DNA of 35,533 bases from JADHLK01 sp038131695 (lineage in GTDB: Bacteria; Pseudomonadota; Alphaproteobacteria; Puniceispirillales; Puniceispirillaceae). Of this stretch, positions 26,825-35,400 are shown one piece after another (the first letter of the stretch is position 1; every line of letters starts with the position of its first letter). A program made the position numbers and the translations under genes. The DNA is taken from contig JAYPQA010000077.1 in assembly GCA_038131695.1 (NCBI GenBank), forward strand, positions 1 through 35,533, in the 5' to 3' direction. The notes below the pieces were generated by a model. That model was not told the DNA's origin and ran no database searches. It saw only the letters and a program-made list of their open reading frames with translations.

Positions 26825-29256
26825 TCACACATCCAGATTGGAGACTTTGAGCGCATTTTCCTGAATGAATTGGCGGCGTTCCTCTACCGCCTCTCCCATC
26901 AGGGTAGAGAAGGCGTTATTGGCTTCCTCCTCTTCTGTCACCCGAACCTGAAGAAGCGTGCGCACCGCCGGGTCCAGCGTCGTCTCCCAGAGCTGTTCCG
27001 GATTCATCTCCCCCAGCCCCTTATAGCGGGCAATTTGCGCGCCCTTGCGCCCCAGGGCAACAATTTCTGCCGCCAGCTGGCTGGGGCCGGAAATCTCAAT
27101 CTGTGTCTGGCCCAGTTTCAGCCGCGCCTTTTTGCCAAACAGATTTTGCAGATGGCCGGCGTCCCGGTCGAGGGCGCGCGCCTCAGCTGTATTGATCAGC
27201 TTGCGGTCCAGCACCACCTCCTCATGGATGCCGCGCAGGCTGCGCTGCAGCATGGTTTCCGGCCCCATCGGGCCGCTGCGGCCAACCCCGCTCCAGCCCC
27301 GCTCCAGCGGATCGGCCAGCCCGTCCATCCGCTTGGCCAGATAGTCCGCCGCCTCATTATTGCCGAGCAGCGAATCATTCAGCATCCCGGATATGGCGGC
27401 CTGTTCCAGCACCTCACGATTGGAAATCTGGCGGGCCAGCCCGTCAAGCTGGCGGCTGACCTGTATCGCGCGGTCGATTTCCGCGCGCAGCCCATCGCCG
27501 GAAAATTCGCCGCCCTCAGCCGTGACGAGAACCGCCTCTTTCATGCCTGCTGCGATCAAATAATCATCCAGGGCCGCCTGATCTTTCAGATAGGTTTCCG
27601 CCTGCCCGCGCTTTGCCCGGAACAGGGGCGGCTGGGCAATATAGAGATAGCCTGCCTCAATCATCAGGCGCATATGGCGGAAAAAAGAAAGTCAGCAACA
27701 GCGTTCGGATATGGCTGCCGTCAACATCCCGCATCTGTCATGATTATGATTTTGTGATAGCGGACCTTTTCCATATCCATATCGGCATTGCCGACACCGG
27801 CCCCGATAGCCGTTATCAGCGTGCCAATCTCGGCAGAGGAGAGCATCTTGTCCAGCCGCGCGCGTTCCACATTCAGGATTTTGCCGCGCAAGGGCAGAAT
27901 CGCCTGATTCGCCCGGTCCCGGCCCTGCTTGGCAGACCCGCCAGCTGAATCCCCCTCAACCAGAAACAGCTCAGCCTTCTCCGGATTGCGTTCCTGGCAA
28001 TCAGCCAGCTTGCCGGGCAGTGAGGAGATTTCCAGAACCCCCTTGCGGCGGGTCAGCTCGCGCGCCTTGCGGGCCGCCTCACGCGCTGCGGCCGCCTCAT
28101 AGGCCTTGGCCACAATCTTGCGCGCCTCAGCCGGATGTTCCTCAAACCACTGGCCCAGCGCATCTGCCATCGCCGCCTCTACAACAGGCCGGACTTCTGA
28201 GGAAACCAGCTTGTCCTTGGTCTGCGAGGAAAATTTCGGGTCTGGCACCTTGACCGAAACAATCGCGGTCAGCCCCTCTCTGGCATCCTCGCCTGAGAGC
28301 TGGGTCTTTTCCTTTTTTGAAATGCCGGTTTCGGTCGCATAATTATTGACAATGCGGGTCAGGGCACCGCGGAAGCCGGCCAGATGCGCCCCGCCATCGC
28401 GCTGCGGGATATTATTGGTAAAGCACAAGGTCTGTTCATGATAGGAATCGGTCCAGGCTAGCGCCAATTCCACCCCGATATCCTCCCGCTCAGAGCTGTG
28501 ATGGATTGTGTCATGCAGGCCGGTATGAGACCGGTTCAGCCAATCGACAAAGGCTTTCAGCCCGCCATCATAATAAAATTCAGCCTGTTTTTGCTCAGCG
28601 CTGCGCTCATCCAGCAGGCGAATCCTCACGCCGGAATTCAAAAAGGCCAGCTCGCGCAGCCGGTGTTCCAGCGTAGCAAAATCAAAATCTGTTTTCGAGA
28701 AAATCTCCGGTGAGGGCAAAAAGCTGATTTCGGTTCCCGACTTGCCCTCTGCTGCGCCCTTATCCGCCAGCCGGTCTTCGGCCTCGCCCATTTTGAAGCG
28801 CATCTGATGGGTGCGGTCAGTGCGCCAGATAGTCAACTCCAGCCATTGTGAGAGCGCATTCACCACCGATACGCCCACCCCGTGCAGCCCGCCTGATACC
28901 TTGTAGGAATTATTGTCAAACTAGCCGCCAGCGAGCAGCTGGGTCATGATCACCTCAGCTGCCGAGACTCCTTCTTCTGCATGAATATCAACCGGGATGC
29001 CGCGGCCATTGTCATTGACGGTGACCGACCCGTCGCCATTCAGCTGGACCAGCACCAGATCACAATGGCCGGCCAGCACCTAATCAATGGCATTATCCAC
29101 CACCTCATAGACCATGTGATGCAGGCCGGAGCCATCATCGGTATCGCCGATATACATACCCGGCCGCTTGCGCACCGCATCCAGCCCGCGCAGCACCTTA
29201 ATCGAATCAGCGCCGTAATCAGCATCCTGTTCTGTTACTTCCGGCTCGTCACTCAT
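26825..29256 (-). CDS. gyrB: DNA gyrase subunit B (two in-frame TAG and two indels)
   Basis: The ATPase subunit of gyrase, which supercoils DNA. ATG 29256 begins SIKVLRGLDAVRKRPGMYIG, followed by the GHKL ATPase motifs EVVDNAID, NDNGRGIPVD and GLHGVGVSVVNALS, and the Toprim region LFLVEGDSAGGSAKQGRDR and IIMTDA. Two in-frame TAG codons occur, at residue 59 (29080-29082; Glu expected) and residue 112 (28921-28923; Lys expected). Two frame changes near 27672-27735 look like an extra T in a T run and an extra G in a G run inside DVDGSHIRTLLLTFFFRHM. Restored length is about 809 residues, normal. Since gyrB is essential, sequence error is the likely cause. Confidence 0.93.
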
Positions 29257-29271
29257 GCCTGCGCTCCCCTG

Positions 29272-30567
29272 TCAGCATCCGGCCGGCCAGACAATCCGGC
29301 CTGCCGCAATTTCCAAAAATCTGGCCGTTCCCTCCAGCGGGGCAAAATCTGTCCGGTCAGTGCCGGTGAACCAGATTTGACCGTCCAGACAGCCGCAAAT
29401 ATCAAACAAAGCCTGCCGCCGCATATCATCCAGATGCGCCGCCACATCATCCAGCAACAAGATAGGCGGCCGGCCAAGGCGGCGCCCCTGCAAACGGGCA
29501 TGGGCCAGCACCAGCGAGATCAAAAGCGCCTTTTGCTCTCCGGTAGAGGCGCGGCTGGCGGGCTGGCTGGCCACCTTGTCCCAGGCCAGCATATCACTGG
29601 CCTGCGGGCCGGGCATGGCCGCATCGCCGGCCTGTCTTGCCGCCGCTGCTGCCTGGCGCAACCTGTCTTCCAATTCCAGGGCCGGCATCTGGCCCACCTG
29701 CTCTGCCATCCCGCCTGTCATTTCCAGCCAGGCGCTGGGGAACGGCCCGCCGGATGTCTCAGCCTCTGCATTCATATCGGCGATCAGCGCCGCCCGCGTT
29801 GCCATAATCGCCACTCCGGTTTCTGCCAGGAGCGATTCCAGCGAGGCCAGCCAGACAGCATCTGCCCGCCCCTCAGCCAGTAACCGGCCGCGTTCCCGCA
29901 AGGCCCTCTCATAGCGGGCCAGCCTGCCGGCATGGGCCGGATCAAAGGCAATCGCCAGCCGATCAATAAAGCGCCGCCGTCCGGAGGGGCTGCCTGCAAA
30001 CAGCCCGTCCATTTGCGGTGTCAGCCAGGAAATGGCAAGACAGGCCCCCAACTCAGACTGGGTTGCCGGGGCCTCATCAATACGCACGCTCCGCCGACTG
30101 TCATCAGCCAAAAGCCCGGTGCCCAGCTGATGCTCTGATTGCGGGGTGACCAGACCGGCTGAGACCGACCAGAGCAGCTGCGATTGGCTGGGCGCCCCTG
30201 CTGGCCCTGTCCCGCTTTCCGAGTCTGGCAATTCTTCTGGCAATTCGGCTGGCAGGCTGCGCGGCAATTCCTCGCGCCCGGCCCGCCGCAAACCGCGGCC
30301 CGGAGCCAGCAGCGAGACAGCTTCCAGCAAATTGGTCTTGCCCGCCCCGTTGGGCCCGGTCAGCACCACAGGCCGGCCATCCAGCTGCAATTCGGCAGTC
30401 TCATAATTGCGAAAATCTGTCAGCCGCACATGGCGCAGCCACCAGCCCGGGGCGAAAGGGGCCGTGCTGTCCGGGCGATTAATATCCGGGCGACCCATAT
30501 CCGGCCGATTCATATCCGGCCGGGGTTTGTCTGGCTTCTGGCTCGCAGAGGCTGGAGCTGTCTGCAT
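29272..30567 (-). CDS. recF: DNA repair/recombination protein RecF
   Basis: An SMC-like ATPase that loads RecA at gaps. Walker A is GPNGAGKTNLL near residue 70. The signature ASTGEQKALLISLVLAHA lies near residue 350 and Walker B is PILLLDDVAAHLD near residue 375. Length from ATG 30567 is 431 residues, longer than the usual 370. The extension includes an N-terminal 30-residue Pro/Asp-rich repeat (see separate repeat) and an insert of Pro- and Glu-rich residues after LAPGRGLRRAG. An in-frame TTG at 30579 would overlap the dnaN end. It is transcribed with dnaN and gyrB and is intact. Confidence 0.9.
   Translation of the reverse strand: MQTAPASASQKPDKPRPDMNRPDMGRPDINRPDSTAPFAPGWWLRHVRLTDFRNYETAELQLDGRPVVLTGPNGAGKTNLLEAVSLLAPGRGLRRAGREELPRSLPAELPEELPDSESGTGPAGAPSQSQLLWSVSAGLVTPQSEHQLGTGLLADDSRRSVRIDEAPATQSELGACLAISWLTPQMDGLFAGSPSGRRRFIDRLAIAFDPAHAGRLARYERALRERGRLLAEGRADAVWLASLESLLAETGVAIMATRAALIADMNAEAETSGGPFPSAWLEMTGGMAEQVGQMPALELEDRLRQAAAAARQAGDAAMPGPQASDMLAWDKVASQPASRASTGEQKALLISLVLAHARLQGRRLGRPPILLLDDVAAHLDDMRRQALFDICGCLDGQIWFTGTDRTDFAPLEGTARFLEIAAGRIVWPAGC
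30471..30525 (-). repeat. 15-base tandem repeats inside the 5' end of recF
   Basis: Units of 15 bases run at 30471-30485, 30486-30500 and 30501-30515, with a partial fourth copy to 30525. Each unit codes for R-P-D-(M or I)-(N or G), so the encoded protein repeats RPDMNRPDMGRPDINRPD near its N-terminus. Because the unit is a multiple of three, copy number can change without breaking recF. Confidence 0.85.
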
Positions 30568-30575
30568 GGGCCCTC

Positions 30576-31679
30576 TCAAACGCGCATCGGCATCAGCACA
30601 AACAGGCTGTTATCATCACCCGGGGCCCGAATGAGGCTGGGTGCGCTGGGATCTGCCAAATCCATCTGCATCATCTCACCATCAATCTGCGAGGCGATTT
30701 CCAGCAAATAACGGGCATTGAAGCCGATTTCCAATTCCGGCCCGGCATAGTCAATCTCCAGCTCCTCGGTCGCGCTGGAGGCATCCGGATTCTGCGCGGA
30801 CAAGGTTACCAGCCCGGCAGACAGGGCCATTTTGACCGCCCGTGATTTCTCTGAGGAAATGGTCGAGACGCGATCAACCGCCGCGGCAAACAGCCCGCAA
30901 TCCAGCGCCACTATCTTCTCATTGCCGGACGGGATAACCCGCGTATAGTCGGGGAAGGATCCATCGATCAGCTTGCTGGTCAGGCGCACCCCGCCAAAGG
31001 CAAATTCTGCCCGGCTGTCAGACAGGCCGATTTGCACCTCACCCTCTTCATCATCCAGCAATTTGCGCAGCTCGCTGACCGCCTTGCGCGGCAGGATAAC
31101 CGCCGGCATCTCTCCGGCTCCGGACGGCAAATCCATCCGGCTGAGCGCCAGGCGATGCCCATCTGTCGCCACCGCACAGAGCTGGCCTGTTTCGGATTTG
31201 TGCAGATAGATGCCATTCAGATAATAGCGCGTCTCCTCGGTGGAAATGGCAAAGCGGGTGGTATCCACCAGCGCGCAGAGATCCGCCGCGCTCAAGGCAA
31301 AATGAACCGGCAATTCAGCCGTGCTGATCGCCGGAAAATCCTCAACCGGCAGGGTCGGCAGGCGAAAGCTGGAGCGGCCCGCGCTGATGCTGGCCTGGCC
31401 ATCACTGATCGCAATTTCCACCTCGGCCCCGTCCGGCAGCTTGCGCACAATATCATTGAGCATATGGGCAGAAACCGTTGCCGCCCCTTCCTCAGAAATA
31501 GAACAGGCGATGGAGGTTACCACATCCATATCCATATCTGTTGCGGTCAGGGAGAGCTGGCCCGATTTTGCCTGCAATATCAGATTGGCCAGAATGGGAA
31601 TGGTGTTGCGGCGTTCCACAACCGAGCTGGCATGGCCAAGTGGGCGCAACAGGCTGGTTCTGTCGATGGCAAATCTCAT
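30576..31679 (-). CDS. dnaN: DNA polymerase III beta subunit (sliding clamp)
   Basis: A ring-shaped homodimer that tethers the polymerase. The protein has 367 residues, normal length, with three clamp domains. Landmarks: HASSVVERRNTIPILANL near residue 16; the second domain with TRYYLNGIYLH and ATDGHRLALSRM near residue 170; FPDYTRVIP near residue 240; and the C-terminal MPMRV that binds clamp partners. It is clean through its whole length, in contrast to gyrB. It starts at ATG 31679, 141 bases after the dnaA stop, and precedes recF. Confidence 0.96.
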   Translation of the reverse strand: MRFAIDRTSLLRPLGHASSVVERRNTIPILANLILQAKSGQLSLTATDMDMDVVTSIACSISEEGAATVSAHMLNDIVRKLPDGAEVEIAISDGQASISAGRSSFRLPTLPVEDFPAISTAELPVHFALSAADLCALVDTTRFAISTEETRYYLNGIYLHKSETGQLCAVATDGHRLALSRMDLPSGAGEMPAVILPRKAVSELRKLLDDEEGEVQIGLSDSRAEFAFGGVRLTSKLIDGSFPDYTRVIPSGNEKIVALDCGLFAAAVDRVSTISSEKSRAVKMALSAGLVTLSAQNPDASSATEELEIDYAGPELEIGFNARYLLEIASQIDGEMMQMDLADPSAPSLIRAPGDDNSLFVLMPMRV

Positions 31680-31819
31680 CTCAGCGTTCTCCGCGGCTTG
31701 TTTGCGGTTGGTTTACCTATTTTGGCATACAAAATATGGGAAGCCAAACGAAAATGACCTCAATATATCGTTATTTATACCGCTGATTTCCGGGCAATTA
31801 AGCGGGGAGGTGACAGGCT

Positions 31820-33229
31820 TCAGGCAGGCCGGTCAGCCAGCAGGGAGCGCAGGAGCTGCACATCATCTGCCAGCTGTGAATCCTCTGCCATCAAATCCTC
31901 TATCTTGCGGACCGCATGCATGATGGTTGTATGGTCCCGGCCGCCAAATTGGCGCCCAATTTCCGGATAGGAAGAAGCGGTCAGATTCTTCGCCAGATAC
32001 ATGGCGATCTGGCGCGGACGGGCGATTTGGCGGGCCCGCCGGGCTGAGAACATATCCGCTGTTCGGATGGAAAAATGGCTGGCGACCTGTTTTTGGATAT
32101 CCTCAATATTGACGCGCCGGTTGGCCGCGCGCAGCAGATCAGACAAGGTCTCTCTGGCTGATTCGACCGTTATCTCACGCCCGAACAGATTGGCCCCGGC
32201 AAGAATGCGGTTAAAGGCCCCTTCCAGTTCACGGATATTGGTGGTGATTTGATGGGCCAGAAATTCCAGCACCTTGTCCGGCACATCCACCCCGCAATTA
32301 TCGGCTCTTGATTGCAGGATGCCCAGCCGCACCTCATAATTGGCCGGGTGAATATCGGCCACCATCCCCCAGCCAAGGCGCGAGCGCAGCCGCTCTTCCA
32401 TCCCTTGCAGATCGGTTGGCGATTTGTCAGCAGACAAGACCACCTGCCGGCCATCTTCTACCAGCGCGTTGAAAGTGTGAAAAAACTCTTCCTGGGTTGA
32501 GTCCTTGCCGGCAATGAATTGCACATCATCAATCATCAGCATATCCACGGATCGGAACTGCTCTTTGAAAGACATCATATCCTGATGGCGCAGCGCATTG
32601 ACAAAGCGATACATGAATTTTTCTGCTGAGAGATAGGCGATTTTGCGCTGCGGATAGCGCGCGCGCATTTCCCAGGCGATGGCGTGCATCAAATGCGTCT
32701 TGCCAAGACCCACCCCGCCATAAAGAAACAGCGGATTATAGTCCGGGACTTCCGATTCAGCGACCCGCCGGGCCGCCGCAAAGGCCAGCTCATTGGGCTT
32801 GCCCACGACAAAATTGGCAAAGGTAAAGCGGGGATCCAACCCATGCGCGGGACGGGCCTCTCCTGAAACAGGCGGATTGTCGGTAAAGCGCGGCGGCGGA
32901 TCGCGCTGCGGGTTATTCGCCAGCACCAAATCTATCCGGTTTATATCAGCGCGCAGGCAATTGGCATGAATCCGCAACCGGTCAATATAGCTGGCATTGA
33001 CCCGCTCCCTGGTCAGGCGGTTATCTGTGCTGAGCTGCAGCTCACCCGCCTCTATCGCTTGAATATGCAAGGGCCGGATCCAGCTGCGCCAGGCCGTCTC
33101 GCCAATATCCTTGCGCATCCGGTCTGAGACCTGTTCCCAGAAAGCGGCCAGATCCGGCTGGCCCTCGGTGGCAGCCGGGCCGTGATTCGGAGAGCTTGCC
33201 TGCATGTTCGGTTCATCCCTGTCGGTCAC
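31820..33229 (-). CDS. dnaA: Chromosomal replication initiator DnaA
   Basis: The AAA+ protein that opens the replication origin. It has 469 residues from GTG 33229, chosen because GGAGGAGG lies six bases upstream. Domain I is FWEQVSDRMRKDIGETAWRSW. The AAA+ region has FLYGGVGLGKTHL (Walker A near 171-178) and MLMIDDVQFIAGK (Walker B), with the arginine finger region LRSRLGWGMVADI. Domain IV has the signature FGGRDHTTIMHAVRKIEDL for DNA binding. Intact. It heads the dnaA-dnaN-recF-gyrB group; the origin may be nearby, but I saw no clear DnaA box cluster. Confidence 0.96.
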   Translation of the reverse strand: MTDRDEPNMQASSPNHGPAATEGQPDLAAFWEQVSDRMRKDIGETAWRSWIRPLHIQAIEAGELQLSTDNRLTRERVNASYIDRLRIHANCLRADINRIDLVLANNPQRDPPPRFTDNPPVSGEARPAHGLDPRFTFANFVVGKPNELAFAAARRVAESEVPDYNPLFLYGGVGLGKTHLMHAIAWEMRARYPQRKIAYLSAEKFMYRFVNALRHQDMMSFKEQFRSVDMLMIDDVQFIAGKDSTQEEFFHTFNALVEDGRQVVLSADKSPTDLQGMEERLRSRLGWGMVADIHPANYEVRLGILQSRADNCGVDVPDKVLEFLAHQITTNIRELEGAFNRILAGANLFGREITVESARETLSDLLRAANRRVNIEDIQKQVASHFSIRTADMFSARRARQIARPRQIAMYLAKNLTASSYPEIGRQFGGRDHTTIMHAVRKIEDLMAEDSQLADDVQLLRSLLADRPA

Positions 33230-33583
33230 GAACAGCCCTCCTCCCAAAGTCTGTTGGTTTTTGTCAAAGGCCGATAGATGCTATCAGCCGGTTTGTCTGC
33301 CAGAACGCCAGAAGCGCCCTTCTTGGCCCGCAAAAAGCAGGACCGGACATCGTCAAAAATTAGCGAAAAAGCAGATCGGATAGCAAGGGCTGAATCGCCT
33401 TGCGGGGAAAATATATTTGCCCAAAACACAGATTTTTTTCTTGACAGCACAGCCCGGCAGATCAGGCGCAAAGGACAGGCTGAAGCCGGTAATCTGTATT
33501 CTTTTCAAAGGGATTCTATTGGCCGAATCACCCTGCCGGCAGATCAAATCCTCGCGCCAGCCGGCTTCTGCGAAAGGCATAAG
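33230..33583. other. Intergenic region upstream of dnaA
   Basis: The stretch of about 350 bases between dnaA and the rpsT terminator is partly A+T rich (33350-33450, with an A/T-rich AAAATATATTTG and a T run). It must hold the dnaA promoter. I found no copy of the DnaA box consensus TTATCCACA or close variants and no long repeats. A TTGACA at 33442-33447 lies on the plus strand, which does not suit dnaA. No other gene is evident. Confidence 0.5.
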
Positions 33584-33610
33584 AAAAAGCCCTGCCGGTC
33601 AGCAGGGCTT
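33584..33610 (-). terminator. Intrinsic terminator of rpsT
   Basis: On the minus strand AAGCCCTGC pairs with GCAGGGCTT (plus-strand 33587-33595 and 33602-33610), with a six-base loop, followed directly by a run of five T residues (33584-33588). It lies about 45 bases past the rpsT stop at 33656. This is a classical rho-independent terminator and separates rpsT from the dnaA transcript. Confidence 0.88.
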
Positions 33611-33655
33611 GGTCTGGTTGGCAACCATCTGGCGCAGCTGGCCAGAGGGCTGGTG

Positions 33656-33925
33656 CTAGCTGGCACTCATCAGCTTGATTCGCTGGGCCAGTCTGGACAT
33701 TTTACGCGAGGCGGTATTCTTGTGCAGCACGCCCTTGGTCACGCCGCGCATGATTTCCGGCTGGGCCACGCGCAGGGCTTCTTTGGCATTGGCCCCATCG
33801 CCGGTGGCGATTGCCTTTTCCACCTTCTTGATAAAAGTGCGAATCCGGCTGATCCGGCTCTTGTTGATTTCGGCGCGGTGCGCATTGCGGCGAATCCGCT
33901 TTTTGGCCGATTTGTGATTTGCCAT
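33656..33925 (-). CDS. rpsT: 30S ribosomal protein S20
   Basis: A basic 89-residue helical protein that binds 16S rRNA early in small-subunit assembly. The sequence is a standard S20: MANHKSAKKRIRRNAHR, then NKSRISRIRTFIKKVEKAI, PEIMRGVTKGVLHKNTASRK, and MSRLAQRIKLM. It starts at ATG 33925. It has its own promoter at 33985-34014 and a strong terminator at 33584-33610, so it is a single-gene unit. Intact. Confidence 0.97.
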   Translation of the reverse strand: MANHKSAKKRIRRNAHRAEINKSRISRIRTFIKKVEKAIATGDGANAKEALRVAQPEIMRGVTKGVLHKNTASRKMSRLAQRIKLMSAS

Positions 33926-33984
33926 ATCAGGCCCTCACTGCAAATAAAGGTTCCATCATATTGCCAAACGCAATACTGGCCGCG

Positions 33985-34014
33985 CTTATAGGGGAAAAAC
34001 CGCCAGCCAGTCAA
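33985..34014 (-). promoter_or_regulatory. Candidate sigma70 promoter of rpsT
   Basis: Minus strand: TTGACT (34009-34014), an 18-base spacer, then TATAAG (33985-33990), about 60 bases upstream of the rpsT start. Hexamers and spacing are close to consensus, and the distance leaves a leader long enough for S20 autoregulation, known in other bacteria. Confidence 0.6.
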
Positions 34015-34045
34015 GGTTTTTCTTGTTTTTGGCCAGGCCGGGCCC

Positions 34046-34483
34046 TCAGGGCTGGCGGGGGGTGAGGGCGATTTTCCAGATGCGGCCTGCCGAGCTGTTC
34101 GCCGCCTTTATTTCCAGCTGCTCCGAACCGCGCTGAAACTGGCCGCCCGTGCCCTGCCAGCCAAGGGCCGACAGGCTGCTGGCATAGAAATCCAGAACGG
34201 CTGCGCTGGTTTGCGGGCTGCGCGCATACAGCACGATGATTCGGCCAGAGGGCGAATCAAAGCTGAAGCCCAAATCCTGTTCTAGCTGCATATCCGGCAT
34301 CAGCGGAATATCGGCCACGAAATGGCCTTCGGCGCGCAGCGGCTGGCTGCTGGCCCAGACCAGCAAAAAGCCCAGCAGAAATATTGGCAGAAATACTGGC
34401 AGACCTACCGCCTGCAGACCTACCGGCAGTCGGCCGCGAATCGCCGGATGCGCCCTTTTTGCCATGTATCTGTTCCCAATCAT
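34046..34483 (-). CDS. Secreted or membrane-anchored protein of unknown function
   Basis: I do not recognise this protein. From ATG 34483 it has 145 residues (ATG 34465 is an alternative). A hydrophobic segment, LPVFLPIFLLGFLLVWA, forms a signal peptide or anchor. The rest, FVADIPLMPDMQLEQDLGFSFDSPSGRIIVLYARSP and VLDFYASSLSALGWQ, resembles periplasmic lipoprotein-like domains that start with a monitored threonine/serine-free strand pattern; no cysteine lipobox is present. It lies 13 bases after the mutM stop and probably shares its transcript. Two short tandem duplications at 34377-34427 encode the signal region. Confidence 0.6.
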   Translation of the reverse strand: MIGNRYMAKRAHPAIRGRLPVGLQAVGLPVFLPIFLLGFLLVWASSQPLRAEGHFVADIPLMPDMQLEQDLGFSFDSPSGRIIVLYARSPQTSAAVLDFYASSLSALGWQGTGGQFQRGSEQLEIKAANSSAGRIWKIALTPRQP

Positions 34484-34496
34484 GCGGCCAGTATCG

Positions 34497-35318
34497 CTAT
34501 CTTTGGCAGGAAGGGCAATAAAAACCCGACCGGCCTGATTGGCGTAGCATCCGAATCGGGGTCGCACAGGCCGGGCAGGGGGCATCTTTTTTGCCATAGA
34601 CCTTCAGCTTTTGCACAAAATAGCCAATCTCGCCATTGGGCTGGCGATGGTCGCGCAGGCTGGTGCCGCCCTGTGCAATGGCCTCTTGCAGCACCTGGCG
34701 GATAGCGCTGCTGAGGCGCTGCGCCCGTTGCGGGCCAATGCTGGCCGCCTTGCGCCGCGGCGAGATGCCGGCCCGGAACAGCGCCTCGCTGACATAGATA
34801 TTGCCGAGCCCGGCAATCAGGCGCTGATCCAGCAAGGCCGTCTTGATCGGGCTTTTCCGGCCAGCCATCAGCTGTTGCAGCAGGGCCGCGGAAAAGCGGT
34901 TGGACAGCGGCTCCACCCCCATCTCCCGCAGCAGCCAGTGGCGCGCCTCCTCACCGGCTGGCACCCAGTCCAGATGGCCAAACCGGCGCGGATCACAAAA
35001 TACCCAGCTGCGCTGGCTGGCCAGCTGCATAAGGACATGATCATGCCGGCCCAAATCCGGCTGGCCCTCGCAAATCCGCACGGCCCCGCTCATCCCCAGA
35101 TGCAAGAGCAGGCTGCCCGCCTCTCCGGCAGGCAGGAGGATATATTTGCCGCGCCGCTGGGGCCGGCCCATGATCTGGCCAGCGACCCGTTCCGCCAGAC
35201 CAGCCGGAAAGGGCCAGCGCAAATCTGGCCGCCGCAGATGCAGTTTTTCCACCTTCTGGCCGGTTACAACCGCCTCCAAAGCAGTCCGGACAGTTTCCAC
35301 CTCTGGCAGTTCGGGCAT
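34497..35318 (-). CDS. mutM: Formamidopyrimidine-DNA glycosylase (Fpg/MutM)
   Basis: A base excision repair enzyme removing 8-oxoguanine. ATG 35318 is chosen because the mature protein must start with the catalytic proline: PELPEVETVRTALE. An upstream ATG at 35327 would bury it. Further features are LLHLGMSGAVRI with the lysine-containing K58 region before it (RRGKYILL), DPRRFG near residue 110, and the C-terminal zinc finger with two CXXC pairs (CPACATPIRML and FYCPSCQR). Length is 273 residues, usual for the family. It is divergent from ubiE with an 82-base spacer. Confidence 0.96.
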   Translation of the reverse strand: MPELPEVETVRTALEAVVTGQKVEKLHLRRPDLRWPFPAGLAERVAGQIMGRPQRRGKYILLPAGEAGSLLLHLGMSGAVRICEGQPDLGRHDHVLMQLASQRSWVFCDPRRFGHLDWVPAGEEARHWLLREMGVEPLSNRFSAALLQQLMAGRKSPIKTALLDQRLIAGLGNIYVSEALFRAGISPRRKAASIGPQRAQRLSSAIRQVLQEAIAQGGTSLRDHRQPNGEIGYFVQKLKVYGKKDAPCPACATPIRMLRQSGRSGFYCPSCQR

Positions 35319-35400
35319 GGTTTTCATCTTTCTTTTCAGCCTGTCGCTGATATAAAGGTCAGGCAGCCCGCGTCAAGTCACCAGTGAAAACGGAAAAGTG

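Noticed and set aside
33230..33583. Replication origin upstream of dnaA
   Set aside because: The gene block fits an origin-proximal location, but I found no DnaA box cluster or other origin signature in this intergenic stretch or in the smaller ones nearby, so an origin call is not supported.
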